From Halocaridina rubra (Eukaryota; Arthropoda; Malacostraca; Decapoda; Atyidae), in contig JAXCGZ010009851.1 of assembly GCA_037179515.1 (NCBI GenBank), positions 1-64,000 on the forward strand: a DNA stretch of 64,000 nucleotides, given 5' to 3'. Within the stretch, counting starts at the first letter, position 1; every line of letters begins with the position of its first letter. Made by a program: the position numbers and the translations under genes. Positions 1 to 60,166 of this stretch are shown piece after piece. The notes beneath the pieces are model-generated. The model did not search any database. It worked only from the letters and a program-made list of their open reading frames with translations, and was not told the origin of the DNA.

Positions 1-173
1 CTATAATCGGAGAAGGACTTTTTTTAAGTGTTAAGGAATATAAAGCAATATGAAACGTTTTTCCTGCTCAATATAATCAGAGCACATCATTACAGGAGTC
101 ATATACAATAAGCCAAGACAAACGAAAAATCACTTCTATATGGGAATAAGATATGCCGAGTGACAAAAAGAAA

Positions 174-179
174 TTTATT
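174..179 (-). promoter_or_regulatory. candidate poly(A) signal of TMEM115
   Basis: AATAAA on the minus strand, about 250 bases after the TMEM115 stop. It is the best-placed canonical hexamer downstream, but AT-rich DNA yields such hexamers by chance. Confidence 0.35.
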
Positions 180-425
180 TGGATATTTTGTCTTCATCCC
201 TGCTTTTAATATACAGTACCATAGAATCATATATCTAATATAACAATATAGTGTCTAACCTCTATACTCTTCAACATAGTCTTCCTCATGTAAGTTAACA
301 TGAGAAGAGAATTACAATAAAACTAATAAATACTCTTTAATTACCAAGGGTATTTAGAGAACCTTACAGTCTTAAACAACTACAGTAATCAAGGCCATCC
401 TCAAATCTATATAATATTAATCCCG

Positions 426-6889
<6,464 letters not shown>

Positions 6890-6890
<1 letters not shown>

Positions 6891-7215
6891 GTGGCTTTGT
6901 CCAACTAATTTATATGCTTTGTCAAGATACACAACAGTATCTGCAAGATCAATGTCAGCAATAAATTGATCCATTATCCTTTGGAAACAAGCTGCAGCCA
7001 CACCAAAAGCCTTCTGTGGAGTGGAGTAAGACTCAGAGCTCTTCAGTGCTTCTTCAAGAGCTCTAGCTTGGTGAAAGGCAGTAGTTAAGTCAAGTGTTCT
7101 ATTCTCAAGGAGTCTCTGACGAATGACATTAGATAATAATCCACTTATGAAAGCATCCTGGATTGCTTCCTGGAACGGGTCATGGAGGATCAGTAATAAA
7201 ATTTTAACATGCAGT
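6890..7215 (-). mobile_element. Ty3/gypsy-like LTR retrotransposon relic
   Basis: The minus-strand frame reads AFISGLLSNVIRQRLLEN, resembling the gag region that precedes the zinc knuckle in gypsy-like elements. It is followed by CFQRIMDQFI and DTVVYLD, resembling the reverse transcriptase FQRxMDxxL...xVYLDD block. The two parts are close together, so most of the gag-pol interior has been deleted. No LTR is visible. The frame runs without a stop into the adjacent LINE fragment, so the open frame (start 7253) is a chimera rather than a gene. Confidence 0.6.
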
Positions 7216-8105
<890 letters not shown>

Positions 8106-9567
8106 TGAAATAGAACGCTGCCAAGTAACAAATATTTTGCATCTACAAATGCCAAAACAAAAACAGTTGTTATTAGTGAAAGGAACTAATTTCCCCGTCA
8201 GTTATATTATTATTATTACAAGTATTTTAAGATTTTCATTGCTATACCCGTGTCTGCAAGGCCTAATGGTGCATACCTGACTTGTGGCAATTATATAATT
8301 ATTTAACTCTGAATTGTGTAATATATATTTGCTGGCAAGTAGAGGTACTCGTGTCAGTGCACAGCATTTCGGCGTCGCTTTTCTTCATTCTAAGGTTAGG
8401 TTATAGTCTATTCGTCTATGGTGTCATGCACTATATATACCTTTCATTACACGAAATGATTGCTAATTATTACTGTAGCACCCCTATATTGTCGTCATGA
8501 TTTTCATTTAATGTATTTTCTATTGTTTAGATGCTATCTTAGGTTCGGTTATATACTGTTATGTGTATAGATATGGTATTTTATGCAATTTTTTTTCTTA
8601 GATTCTTTTTTTTGTCCCTTCCATAGCCTAATCGAGATATCATTGTTACCACCAATGTCATAAATGTGCTTGGCTGATTATAGACCTAAATTCACCCTAT
8701 TAGAGTTTGAAAGGCTTCCAATATGAGTTAGGTTAGGTTAGGTCAATTTGATAAGGTTATTTAAGTAGCCATTGCCACCCATCAATATCGGCCCTAACTC
8801 AATATATTATCAGAATAACTCAAAGTACATCGAATCTTATGAGAAAATGAGTTCAGTCCAAAACAGAAAAGGTATATTAAGCAAATCTTAGCTGTTTTTC
8901 AGCGTTTCATTTTATTTTTTGGTAAAATTTTATGATTTCACTCATCTCCTTTTGGAGGTGGAAATGTTTTTCCCATGGTTTTTTGTGTGCAGTATTTTGA
9001 ACAGATGTAGCCTTCAAAACCTTAGAAAGTTATTCCTAACCTAACCTACGTAAACTAGCCTTAATTAAGTAATTCACCACGATTTATAAGGTTAGATTTG
9101 TTCAAAACTCATAATCACTCATATTTAAAACTAATTTTCTCCTCCAAAGAACTACAAAGAAAGTAAATTGAATTATCTAGTGGAAATGAAGGGTGTCTTC
9201 TGTCTTTAAAACACCATGAGAAAGAAGTATGTCAATACTGTTCTTGTCATCTCGTAAAACTCGGAAATACTGTACACTAATAATAATGAAAAGAGCATGC
9301 CACACACTGTCAGTCTGGTATTCAAGTGATGAAAATCTGAAGTGTATTTAAAATCAAAGAGTTTACCCTTGCACAGTAACCCTCTTGTCCTAATGCACAT
9401 GCTCAACTCCATCCTTACTTCAAAGTGATTGGCCAGTTGTCTGCAGGTCAGCAGTGAAAGAACTCGCCCAGAGATTTAAAGAGATTAAATGGTAAATTAA
9501 TATCTCCAAAAGTATTCATTTGTGACAAATTGTAAGTAGATAAAATATATCTTGCAATATCGAGATG
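8106..9567. other. unassigned AT-rich intergenic stretch
   Basis: No gene recognised. It contains a few tandem TTAGG units near 8725-8740 and CCTAACCTAACC near 9035, too few to mean anything by themselves. It lies upstream of eggless and may hide a non-coding first exon or promoter, but I see no supported donor pairing with the 11284 acceptor. Confidence 0.4.
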
Positions 9568-9615
9568 TAGACGCTCCTACTTATGAACATCTGACATACG
9601 AACATTTGGAGATAT
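9568..9615 (+). mobile_element. partial end of the second MITE family
   Basis: GTAGACGCTCCTACTTATGAAC matches the left terminal segment of the MITE family at 27611, 33620 and 56126. Only the first 50 bases or so are present. Confidence 0.55.
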
Positions 9616-9815
9616 GAACGATGAGTATGTGTGTGTGTGTGTGTGTGTATATATGAGAGAGAGGGAGAGAGTACGTAGGTAATTTCTTACAGTCGCTTTC
9701 AAATATGCATCTGTGTATGTGTGTCTAATATACACATACAGTAGTGTGTACTCAGGTAGAAGTAGAAAGGGTCTTGGGTTGTTCTAGAACAAATCAGATC
9801 TAACGGTCAACTTTT

Positions 9816-9974
<159 letters not shown>

Positions 9975-9994
9975 GATTCATATTTTACCCCTTA

Positions 9995-10095
9995 ACCGTG
10001 ACTCGAACCTAAGACATAAATACTGTCCCAGTGCGCTGCCAACTCCACCACTGAAGGTCTAAGAAAGAAGCCGACCTCAAAGCTTAACTGCCTTG
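9995..10095 (-). mobile_element. tRNA-like SINE half, minus orientation
   Basis: Read on the minus strand it has an A-box-like AGTGGTGGAGTTGGCAGCGC and, about 30 bases on, a good B-box GGTTCGAGTC. These are the spacing and motifs of a pol III internal promoter. It is inverted relative to the copy at 10262-10372. Confidence 0.65.
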
Positions 10096-10261
10096 CTAGG
10101 AATGAAAGCATTCATTCTGAATGCCTTTTTGTACATATTACAGCTTCTCCCATCCTCACTCGTGGCTTTGTTTTCACATTTAATTAAAATCTCTATCTAT
10201 ATAAGCATCAGTAATTATCAAATAAGCGCATTACCATATGTGAAAACATGAATCATATTTT

Positions 10262-10372
10262 ACCAGTTAAGCTCTGAGGTTGGCTTCTTTCTTAGACCTT
10301 AAGTGGTGGAGTTGGTAGAGCCTTGGCACAGTATTATGTGTCTTAAGTTCGAGTTTCAGCCAAATGGTAGAC
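10262..10372 (+). mobile_element. tRNA-like SINE half, plus orientation
   Basis: A diverged plus-strand copy of the 9995-10095 element: AGTGGTGGAGTTGGTAGAGC followed by AGTTCGAGTTTCA. With its partner it makes an inverted repeat with arms of about 100 bp and a spacer of about 170 bp. Confidence 0.6.
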
Positions 10373-10379
10373 CCAGTTA

Positions 10380-10465
10380 CTAGGAATTCCCAGTCCTCCG
10401 CTCCGTCCCATTTAGTCGACTTTTACGACACGCATAGGAACACAGAGGAATGTGTTTATTGATGC
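10380..10465 (-). mobile_element. SINE-like element (family D) fragment
   Basis: Its minus strand shares TGTCGTAAAAGTCGA and GGACTGGGAAT with the well-bounded copy at 13751-13953 and with the fragment at 35443-35548. Confidence 0.6.
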
Positions 10466-10469
10466 ATTT

Positions 10470-11283
10470 TGGACGAGAAGAGATGATTATCTTTTAGAGG
10501 ACATTTAACCTACACTTTCTGTAGTTTCCCAGGAAGTGTGAAAATACTTCTTGGTGTGGAAAGTTCAAGGTCAAAATTTGTTCATGTCTAAAGCTCTAAT
10601 TCCATAGCATTGGATCTTAGATTGGCACAAGAAAGATATGCCTTGGAAAAGAAGTAAAGTTCTTAGTACAGTTGAAAAAAAAAATTCATTGTCTTGCCAA
10701 GAAATGCAAGTTTTTCCTTTTTATCTCCATGCATCCCATTAGTAGTCTCTAGTGGCGGCATAGCCAATCAAGAAGTAAGTCCATTGATGTAACTAAAAAT
10801 TACAACCTCACGTTTGCATATGTGATTTGTTTTACTGGCTTTACAGGCAATATCGGTGTATGCCTTCAGATAGCAGATAAACTGTTCTTCATTGTCATGT
10901 ATTCCAACATATATTCTAATGCCCAGATTTTAAAAACGTCACATTAATAGGTCGAACCTTGTGCCAAAGTTTCAAGCAGCACTGACTTATGTGACTGATG
11001 TGTAGAACCTGAATTGGCTTGTAAAAGACCTTGCATGTTACAAATCTTCAAGTTAATTAAAATAATATGTGGCCATCTATTACTTTGTCACATTTTGGAG
11101 ACCATTATGCCTCCTGCCAATTGTATCTTGTACAGTGTGATTTTCGGTATTGCTTACGGTGGCAGAGATGATTGTTGAAAGCACATTGCCAATAAGAAAT
11201 TTACTAAGATAATGTTTAAATGTAATGACCTTATATCAGTATATGTATTGTTTTGTAACATTTTTTTTTTTATATATTTTCAG
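10470..11283. other. eggless upstream or 5' intron sequence
   Basis: No coding signal. The stretch ends in a T-rich tract and CAG at 11283, a plausible splice acceptor for the first coding exon of eggless, which implies an upstream non-coding exon I cannot locate. Confidence 0.4.
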
Positions 11284-11449
11284 TGTTATAGCAGTCTGAA
11301 GATGGACACGGCTATAGACATCTTACTCTTTAGAAGAAGCACATCCTGGAAGCAACTGCTCAGTCTTTGTTGCATTATGGATTCTCTCTCCAAGACTTGT
11401 TTTTAGTATTTAATTAGATAGGACTCATATTAAGATTGCTTTGTTTCTC

Positions 11450-45535
<34,086 letters not shown>

Positions 45536-45574
45536 ATCGCTTATGTGATTAATGTAAACACGACTTAGTGGGCA

Positions 45575-45580
45575 AATAAA
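45575..45580 (+). promoter_or_regulatory. candidate poly(A) signal of eggless
   Basis: AATAAA 40 bases after the stop codon, in GGCAAATAAAAAGC. It is very well placed for a short 3' UTR. Confidence 0.6.
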
Positions 45581-45944
45581 AAGCTAGATATTGTGCAGTC
45601 ACTGATTGCAAGTTGAATTTCCTTTTTATTGTTATTTATACACGGAACTTAGCACCATTTCATTAGTGTAAATTATATGTTCTGCATTTCATATACTGCA
45701 TGTAATCATGTGCTGCAACATCTTATGATTCCCACAAAATATTAATTGCAGATGCTTAAAATAATGACTGTAACCAGTATGAACCAATATATATACAGTG
45801 TGTGCCAGCAACTATTAACCACAGAGGTAAATACCATGTTTCATTTTAGTACAGTATTAGAATACTGTATTGTATTTTTTTATGATTAAGGTTATTTTTA
45901 ATACTATTCTGTATTTTTAACTAAAAAAAATAAAAATTATGTAT

Positions 45945-46076
45945 CTGAGGCTGAGGAACGAATTAATTTATTTTACATTAATTTCAATGGGAAATTTTTT
46001 TTCCAATTATGAGCATTTAGACTTGCGAATGGGCCAAACGAAAGGATTAAGTTCGCGACTGGAGGTACCACTGTGT
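45945..46076 (-). mobile_element. pogo/mariner-like terminal fragment
   Basis: The right edge reads GGAGGTACCACTG-TG, the inverse of a CAGTGGTACCTCC end typical of Tigger-type elements. The interior GCGAATGGGCCAAACG fits. The left end is not visible. Confidence 0.35.
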
Positions 46077-46079
46077 ATG

Positions 46080-49094
<3,015 letters not shown>

Positions 49095-49283
49095 CTGAAG
49101 GTATTATTTCTCTTGGATTAGGCCTGTCATACTATCTTTAGTGTTTAATTTTTATTTCCTTCAGGTTATCTGAGTCCTTTTTGTTTTTTACTCCCTCTGT
49201 CATTGTTACTTTATACATACACTTGTGCCTTAGAAAAGGTCCAGCTAGGACCCGAAATATAAAGTTATTTTCTATGTGTTGTG

Positions 49284-49708
<425 letters not shown>

Positions 49709-50369
49709 CATACATACACAAGGAGCCCTCATATAACGTCAGGGTTCCGTTCCTGACAGACAACTTAATTCGAAAATCGATGTAAGTCGGAACTCGCTTA
49801 TATTCGAACCTGGGTCCCATTAAAAAATAAATAAATAAATAAATTTAAAGTTACCCATGTGCCTAAAAGTTCCAGAAAAATTACTAAAACTAATCTTAAT
49901 ACTATTCCTAAACTTTAAGATTAACATAATATGCAGGTACTATTCAGTATACAGGTACTGTACAATATAATAAAACAACACATACATAAAAATATCTGTA
50001 CTATATTACACTTCAATACCTGTACTGTGTTACTGTATAGTACAAAACTGTAAATAGTACCTGTATAGTATACTGTACTCATGTGGTGTGCTTACATAGG
50101 GAGGTAGAGACTTGCTTATCAAAAGAAAGCTTGCTATGTCAGCTGCTAACGACACAGGGGCAGGCAGGGGAGTCTGGAAAGGCAAAAGAACAATCAATAC
50201 ATAATCTATAGAAAATAAAACTATGCGATATAAACCACTTATAAACATAAAAAATATTACAATCGTATCTCATTTTTTATCAAGTTAATGGCTTTATTTA
50301 TTTAATTCTATATATACAATTGGTTATATTGAAAAATTATATTGAATTTATAAAGAAAAAATACATATC

Positions 50370-50770
50370 TATAGTTTTTCTTTTTAACCCATTCTCCTTT
50401 TTTAAATATTGGTACCACATCTGCCAATTTCCACTTCTTGACTACCAATCCTAATTTTATTAAATTATAGAATAAAGCAAAAGTTGAGGTTAAAGTTTGC
50501 AGTTTTAGCCCTCCTATCAGAGGCATCGCCCCTGCTCTGGCGGGCGTCAGTCGGTGCAAGCCCCAACCCCCCACTGTGGTGTCCAGCCACAGTGGTAACC
50601 TTCCCAGTAAACAGCTTAAACTCTCGGCCCTGAAAGGGAACCGATCTAGTGCAATTAGTGGACAGTTAAGCTCGGCCTTGCTTTTCTTTAATACTCTACC
50701 ATAAATTTCATCAGGTCCCGGAGATTTATGAGTCTTTAATTTATCTATTTCTTTTATTACATCCTCCCTT
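50370..50770 (-). mobile_element. LINE reverse-transcriptase fragment, interrupted
   Basis: Minus strand: GPDEIYGRVL (50680-50720) before the break and KKWKLADVVPIFKKGEWV (50380-50450) after it, both conserved early RT segments. 50535-50650 between them is SINE family B. Confidence 0.7.
50535..50650 (-). mobile_element. tRNA-like SINE (family B), partial
   Basis: Shares GGACACCACAGTGGGGGG and GAGAGTTTAAGCTGTTTACT with 12976-13190. The tRNA-like head is mostly missing. Confidence 0.7.
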
Positions 50771-51035
50771 GTAGTATTTATTGTACTAAGTATCTTATAA
50801 GGACAGTCTGTGTATATGTATTATACTTCTGGAATATATTCCAAATTTCCATTGGTAAATACAGGTAAAATATATTCATTTACACATTTCTTTATCATAT
50901 GTGAAATGATTATTTGCTACTCCAAACTGGTCCAACTTTTAACCCCTAGAGAACCAGGAAGGAAGAGTAATTTTTTTTTTTTATTATTTTTTAGGCAGCC
51001 CTTGTAAACTCAGAACGACGTTATATGAGGACTCC

Positions 51036-55063
<4,028 letters not shown>

Positions 55064-56057
55064 ATGGCTTTTCTGTGTCCAGTTAGAATTCGTCGGAACA
55101 AGAAAAAGAAAGGTATAAATGGGTTCTTTGAGGAATATATGAAAAAAAACTCTTTATAGAAAGTGTCACGTGTGATTATGACCTACGTATTACACGTAGA
55201 TCATTCATTCTATTTCGTATATTAATTTGATACACGTAGTTAACCATCATTGCTTATTTTACTATGAATTCTCGGCCCTTCTGGTAGTTAGGATGCAAGT
55301 TGTCTTCATTATAAGCTAAATAATTCTTATAAGAGCATCACATACGTAGTGAAATTGTAGGTTAATTTGACGATAAGAAGGAAGAGACATCTTACTGCTG
55401 GGACAGACATGAACTCGAGTTAATTTTTTGGTCAGCATTGAAGTCTCTACATAGCACTAAGTATTTTCATAGTGCCATTATAGGCAGGGTGCCAAAATAG
55501 GAATGGCTGGAATGGGGCTGAGTGCTTCCCTCAAAATGCTTAATACGATCACAGTCCCAGGATAATGGTGTCTTTAATTTACCAGTGGAATGTCCAACTG
55601 CCACCATACACTTCACAAAAGTTATTTTAGACCACACATTCTTTGAACTAACATTTAAACTTTGTTTATCCAATTGCTTTAAAGATTTATTCACAATAAT
55701 ATTGTGGTAAATTTTTTTTTTTTATGGAGGTATCGATTTCAGTGAGTAAAAATTCCTGTATGTACCCACTTGGGTATTATTTTAGTTATGGTGATTAATG
55801 GAATATGGGTTTTTTATATAAATAGAATAATAGAGCTCACAAAGGCAATAATCATGAACCCTAAGGGGGGGGGGCCTGGGGCTAGAGAGCACGCATTCCC
55901 CTAGGTGAGTTTTGGTTAGGTTAGAATTCACCAAAAATGTGATGTTCTTCAAAATCATGCAGAGCTTGGTGTGACTTTTTCATCTCTTTTTCTTCTTGTA
56001 AAGTTCTTTTAACGTCTATCATCTTCTTCATCTTTTTCTTTTAATCATAATCATTGA

Positions 56058-56126
<69 letters not shown>

Positions 56127-59100
56127 AGAAGTTCCCCTATTTGTGAACAACCAAGCTATGAGCATTCAAAGATGTGAAAAAAATCTACCCATTATCTACA
56201 TATGTATTAATGTATCTATTACTATACTGTACTGTATTATTACATTATTATTACTGTTGTAAAATTCATTAATTTTGTAAACTTCGTGTTTTATGTAGTA
56301 ATTAAGTGTCTTTAGCTTAAGTACTCTACAATACTGCATATGTATGTGCTGCACAGTAAATTTTTTTCCCTAGACACAACTTACAAACAATTCTATGCAC
56401 AACCGGACTTCTGAAACCTAACTTATTCGTAAATTGGGGAGTGTCTGTATTATTATTATTATTGTTTAAACTTTCAACAGCTAAGACACAAATAGATACA
56501 AGAATGAAGAGATATCTTACTGCTGGAACAGACATAAACTCGAGTTAATTTTTTGGTCAGCATTGAAGTCTCGACATAGCACTAAGTATTTTTCATAGTG
56601 CTATTACAGGCAGGGTGCCAAAATAGACACTAATATTAGATGAGAATGAGATGAAAGAATGAACTTCTTGCTGGGATTCTAGCACTGATGGTAGCAAAAG
56701 ACTGCCATATACCCTGCTGGGCAGCGCTCGCACTGCCAGTAGCGGTATAGTGTTGGCCAGATGTACAGGACATATTCGTGGTTGCTGTTGCAAAGTTAAA
56801 CATTTAAGAGTTACATACGTCCTAAGTCGACAACTGACTGTATAGATATAGTGTACTCTCATTCAGCTTGTGTGAAAAATCCCAGTCCTCTTTATGATTT
56901 AATCATATATGCCATTTTATTCAAGATTAGGTATAGGTCACGTTTGGGAAGGTCTCTCATGTCAGTAGTAAGCAAAAGATTTTCAAAACTGTGTTTTCAT
57001 TATTATAGAAAAGAAATTGCTTTTAATGGCCTAATTAAGACAACAGTAGATTTCAGTAATGTTTACCATTCTTTATTAAGCTTTCTTTCTCTAGAAACTT
57101 ATGTTATCAGAGTGTTTGTCTAACTCAGGAAAGCATCTAAACAAGAAGTACTTATATAATTATGTTAGAATTATTTTTTATGTAGTTCTTTAGCATATTT
57201 AAATTTTAGGCTCTGGTGGATATGTATCTGAGGGTGAAGAAAAGGTGGTCAGGGCTCCAGGCCTTGGCCGTATCACTGGCTCTGCCTCCATAGAAACATT
57301 AGTACGTGTAGGTTTGGAAAAGGAAGCAGGGCTCTCCCCAGATAGCAAGATGGTTGTTCTACATGACTTTACTCCTTGTGTTGATGACGAGCTTGAAGTC
57401 AAAAGAGGCAGTGTAAGGATAAAACGTTTTTGTATTTGATGTTTCTATTTATTTCACTAAAAATTATTCCTCTTTTAAATATTACACTACATTGAGACCA
57501 GACTCCCAGGTGGAGATAGTCTTTTTTAAAATTTTATTACCCATTGTGTAGCCTTTGCTTCAGTTAACTGTCTTTTTCCACAGTCTTAAAAGTAGAGATT
57601 TGGAAGCTTGCTTGTTAAAACCACCTTAATATATATTATCTTTGTACTGAAGTTATTATAAATAGCAGTATGAAAATTAGTGTGATTATATTTGAATATG
57701 CATCATAATTTTCTTATGAAATAGCATTTTCTTTGTTTTGCAGGTCGTAAATGTATTATATCAAGAAAATGACTGGGTTTATGTGATCGCAGAACATGGG
57801 CAACGAGAAGGATTCATTCCACATTCATATTGTGCACCTTATGGCTCACAACTTGGGGAACTCACCATAAATCATAAAGTAAGTTTTAAACTCATCATAA
57901 AGAGACAATTCTCTACATAAGAAGTGTTGATATCACTCTTTTTAGCAAGTACAGTATTCAAGAGTGTAGTCTTTATACAAGAAATTCCTTTGGCAACTCA
58001 AAATTATGGATAAAGGAAATTTGATTACGCTGCTTATGTGAAATAGGAGACTAACCTGGCGAGTGGTTCAGTACTATGCAGTAATGATGTGGTTAATTTA
58101 TCATTAGTTTTTCTATCAACAGAAAAAGATGCCGAGGGATCACAATTCGACTGATGGAGGAGTTGGTGGTTTAGATACCGATCACAACACTACAATTGGC
58201 ACAATTAATTCTGGTGGTACAGGTATGTATTGGGCGATTGTTCAGTTTTCTGTGTTGTGAATTCTCAGAAATTTCATATTTTACTCACCATGTCCATTTT
58301 ATGTATTTCATTACTAGAAATGCAAAATATATCCTTTGTAATATCTTATTAGCTTGAGTATTGTGAGAGGATCTTGTATTTGAAGTTTTGCAAGAGCTGT
58401 CATCTTTTCTTCTCATAATCTCAATGCTAGCTGTACCTGAACATGTCTTCTCTATCTGGATTTATATTCTGAGCTCTCAGGTTATATGACAGATTTGATA
58501 TAATGTTTGAATTCTGTATTAAGGCAGATATTGTATTTGACATTCTTTAGCATATTTCGATTGAGTAAGTTTTGAAAATTATTTTTCGAATGCTGGCTTT
58601 TTATAGATATTGTTAAAAGAAAAATTCCCACAGATAATCCAGGTCTTGTTGGTTCAGATAATGAAAGCTATGGAGGTAAACTTGGAGGTCCTCCAAATAG
58701 GACTTCTGATTCCTCTGTACAAAGTGGCTCTGCAACTCCTGATATTCACCCATTTTTCAAGGTACAATATTCCTTGTATATTATACTCAATTTTTTTGAA
58801 GTCTCTATATTATGCAGTTCTCTGCTTTTGCATATTGATTTGATATTGATGCTAAGTATTGAGCCTTTCTTGATGTTTTACTGCTAATATAGACTGCTTG
58901 AATATTCTGATAATTCTCAAATAGTTAGTACCTAATTTATGGGAGGGCATATATGTATAACATTCGGACCCAGCTCTGATTTGCTATAGCCTGATGGAGT
59001 ACTTGAGTGAGAGAATGTAAAACTGTAATAATTTCTTTTTTGCTCTCCTTTAAGGATCCTGCTGGAAGATACATAGTATTATACACTTTCATTGCTAGAG

Positions 59101-60166
59101 ACGAGAATGATGTAAGTGTAGAAAGAGGTGAATTTATTACTGTTCTCAATCGAGAAGACCCAGATTGGTATTGGGTGTTAAGATCGGATGGCCAGGAAGG
59201 ATTTGTCCCATCTGGTTTTGTGTACCCTGCTGATGTCATTCAAGGTAAGCTATTAGAGATATAGCTTAGATAAACTGAAATAGTAGTACCTTTTGTTTTT
59301 GTGCACAGAGCTTGGGTTATTATGACTATTTGTACTATAGATAACTAAAGTGCTCTTGATATTCACTTTTATATAAATTTTTTGAGGTTTTTAAATAATT
59401 TCATATACTGTACTGTCATTTCAGAACTGTATTTGTGAGCGAGTGACATTTCTTATGTTCTGAATATTCATCTGTCTGTTTTTTGATAAACAAAATTTTA
59501 TTGCTTCCTTACTGCATAGGTTTTTTTTTAAGTAATTTTTTTTTGAACGTATTTTAGATCACTTAGAGCAAGGAGGTGGCAATGTGGGTGGAGGTGGCAT
59601 TGGAGTTATGGGTGGTGGCATTCATGCCAATATCAGTGGCATGGGAGGGCACCAGTTGGGCTATGGTGCTTCTCCCCATCATCTTACTCCTGGCAACAGT
59701 GATGACTTACGCTTTCATGGCTCAGAATTAGTGATGCTCTATGATTATAAGGTTCTGTATATCATCACTTTAAAAAAAAAGAATTTATTCTATAAGATTT
59801 TTAAACTTTTTGCTTTGAAATATGTAAGTTGTGTGTATATTATTCAAAAGTTGTAGACATGTATAGATGTTTTAAGTTTTTTTACAATTTTGGATGAGCC
59901 AATAGTTTTCACAGACATAGTAAAGTTGGCATTATTTGCAGTACCTATATTTTTAGAAGTACTTCACATATTACAATGCAATATTTCTGTTGTACTTTCA
60001 GGCTCAAGCCCCGGATGACTTATCCGTACGACGTGGGGATTGGATATATGCTGACTTAACAAATCAGACAGTTGATGGATGGTTGTGGGCGTATGCCCCC
60101 AAAACTCGAAAATATGGCTTTATACCCAAAGCTTATGCTCGTCCTCCAGCCATGACATCCCTATAG
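55064..60166 (+). CDS. Dlish: Dlish/vamana-like triple-SH3 adaptor (8 exons)
   Basis: Join: 55064-55112, 57210-57412, 57744-57878, 58123-58222, 58634-58761, 59055-59244, 59558-59751, 60002-60166. All junctions keep frame, giving 387 residues. The N-terminus MAFLCPVRIRR plus lysines is a family hallmark; its cysteine is the kind palmitoylated by Approximated in Drosophila. Three SH3 domains: about 63-116 (VVLHDFTPCVDDELEVKRG, ENDWVYV, GFIPHSYCAP), 209-263 (YTFIARDENDVSVERGEF, DPDWYWV, GFVPSGFVYP) and 322-381 (LYDYKAQAPDDLSVRRGDW, GWLWAYAP, YGFIPKAYARP). A Gly/His-rich linker separates SH3-2 and SH3-3. In Drosophila the protein links Fat signalling to the myosin Dachs at the apical junction, controlling Hippo and polarity. 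Family assignment is from conserved blocks; function here is inferred. Confidence 0.94.
55381..55500 (+). repeat. 120-bp direct repeat, copy 1, in Dlish intron 1
   Basis: Matches 56506-56626 (ACTCGAGTTAATTTTTTGGT, GGCAGGGTGCCAAAATAG). The second copy is part of the family-E retroposon, so this is probably an isolated piece of that element. Confidence 0.88.
56059..56125. repeat. (ATT)n microsatellite
   Basis: Perfect ATT array abutting a family-F MITE. Confidence 0.97.
56126..56447 (+). mobile_element. second MITE family (F), copy 3
   Basis: 322 bp, TA on both sides. The left end is CAGAAGTTCCCCTATTTGTG and the right end inverts to CAGACACTCCCCAATTTACG. It is the best-bounded copy of the family. 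It sits inside the (ATT)n array, which resumes at 56448. Confidence 0.9.
56460..56845 (-). mobile_element. (ATT)n-tailed retroposon (family E)
   Basis: Follows the (ATT)n array. It begins AAACTTTCAACAGCTAAGAC and ends GTCGACAACTGACTGTA. Shorter pieces lie at 33198, 33472 and 55381. There is no coding capacity. Confidence 0.65.

Noticed and set aside
8725..8740. TTAGG units like the arthropod telomere repeat
   Set aside because: Only about three units, and similar GGTTAGGTTAGG strings are common in arthropod DNA. Not evidence of a telomere.
59566..59856. Open frame reading past Dlish exon 7
   Set aside because: Exon 7 ends at 59751 (AAG|GTTCTG) and the next exon restores the SH3-3 sequence; the extension is intronic.
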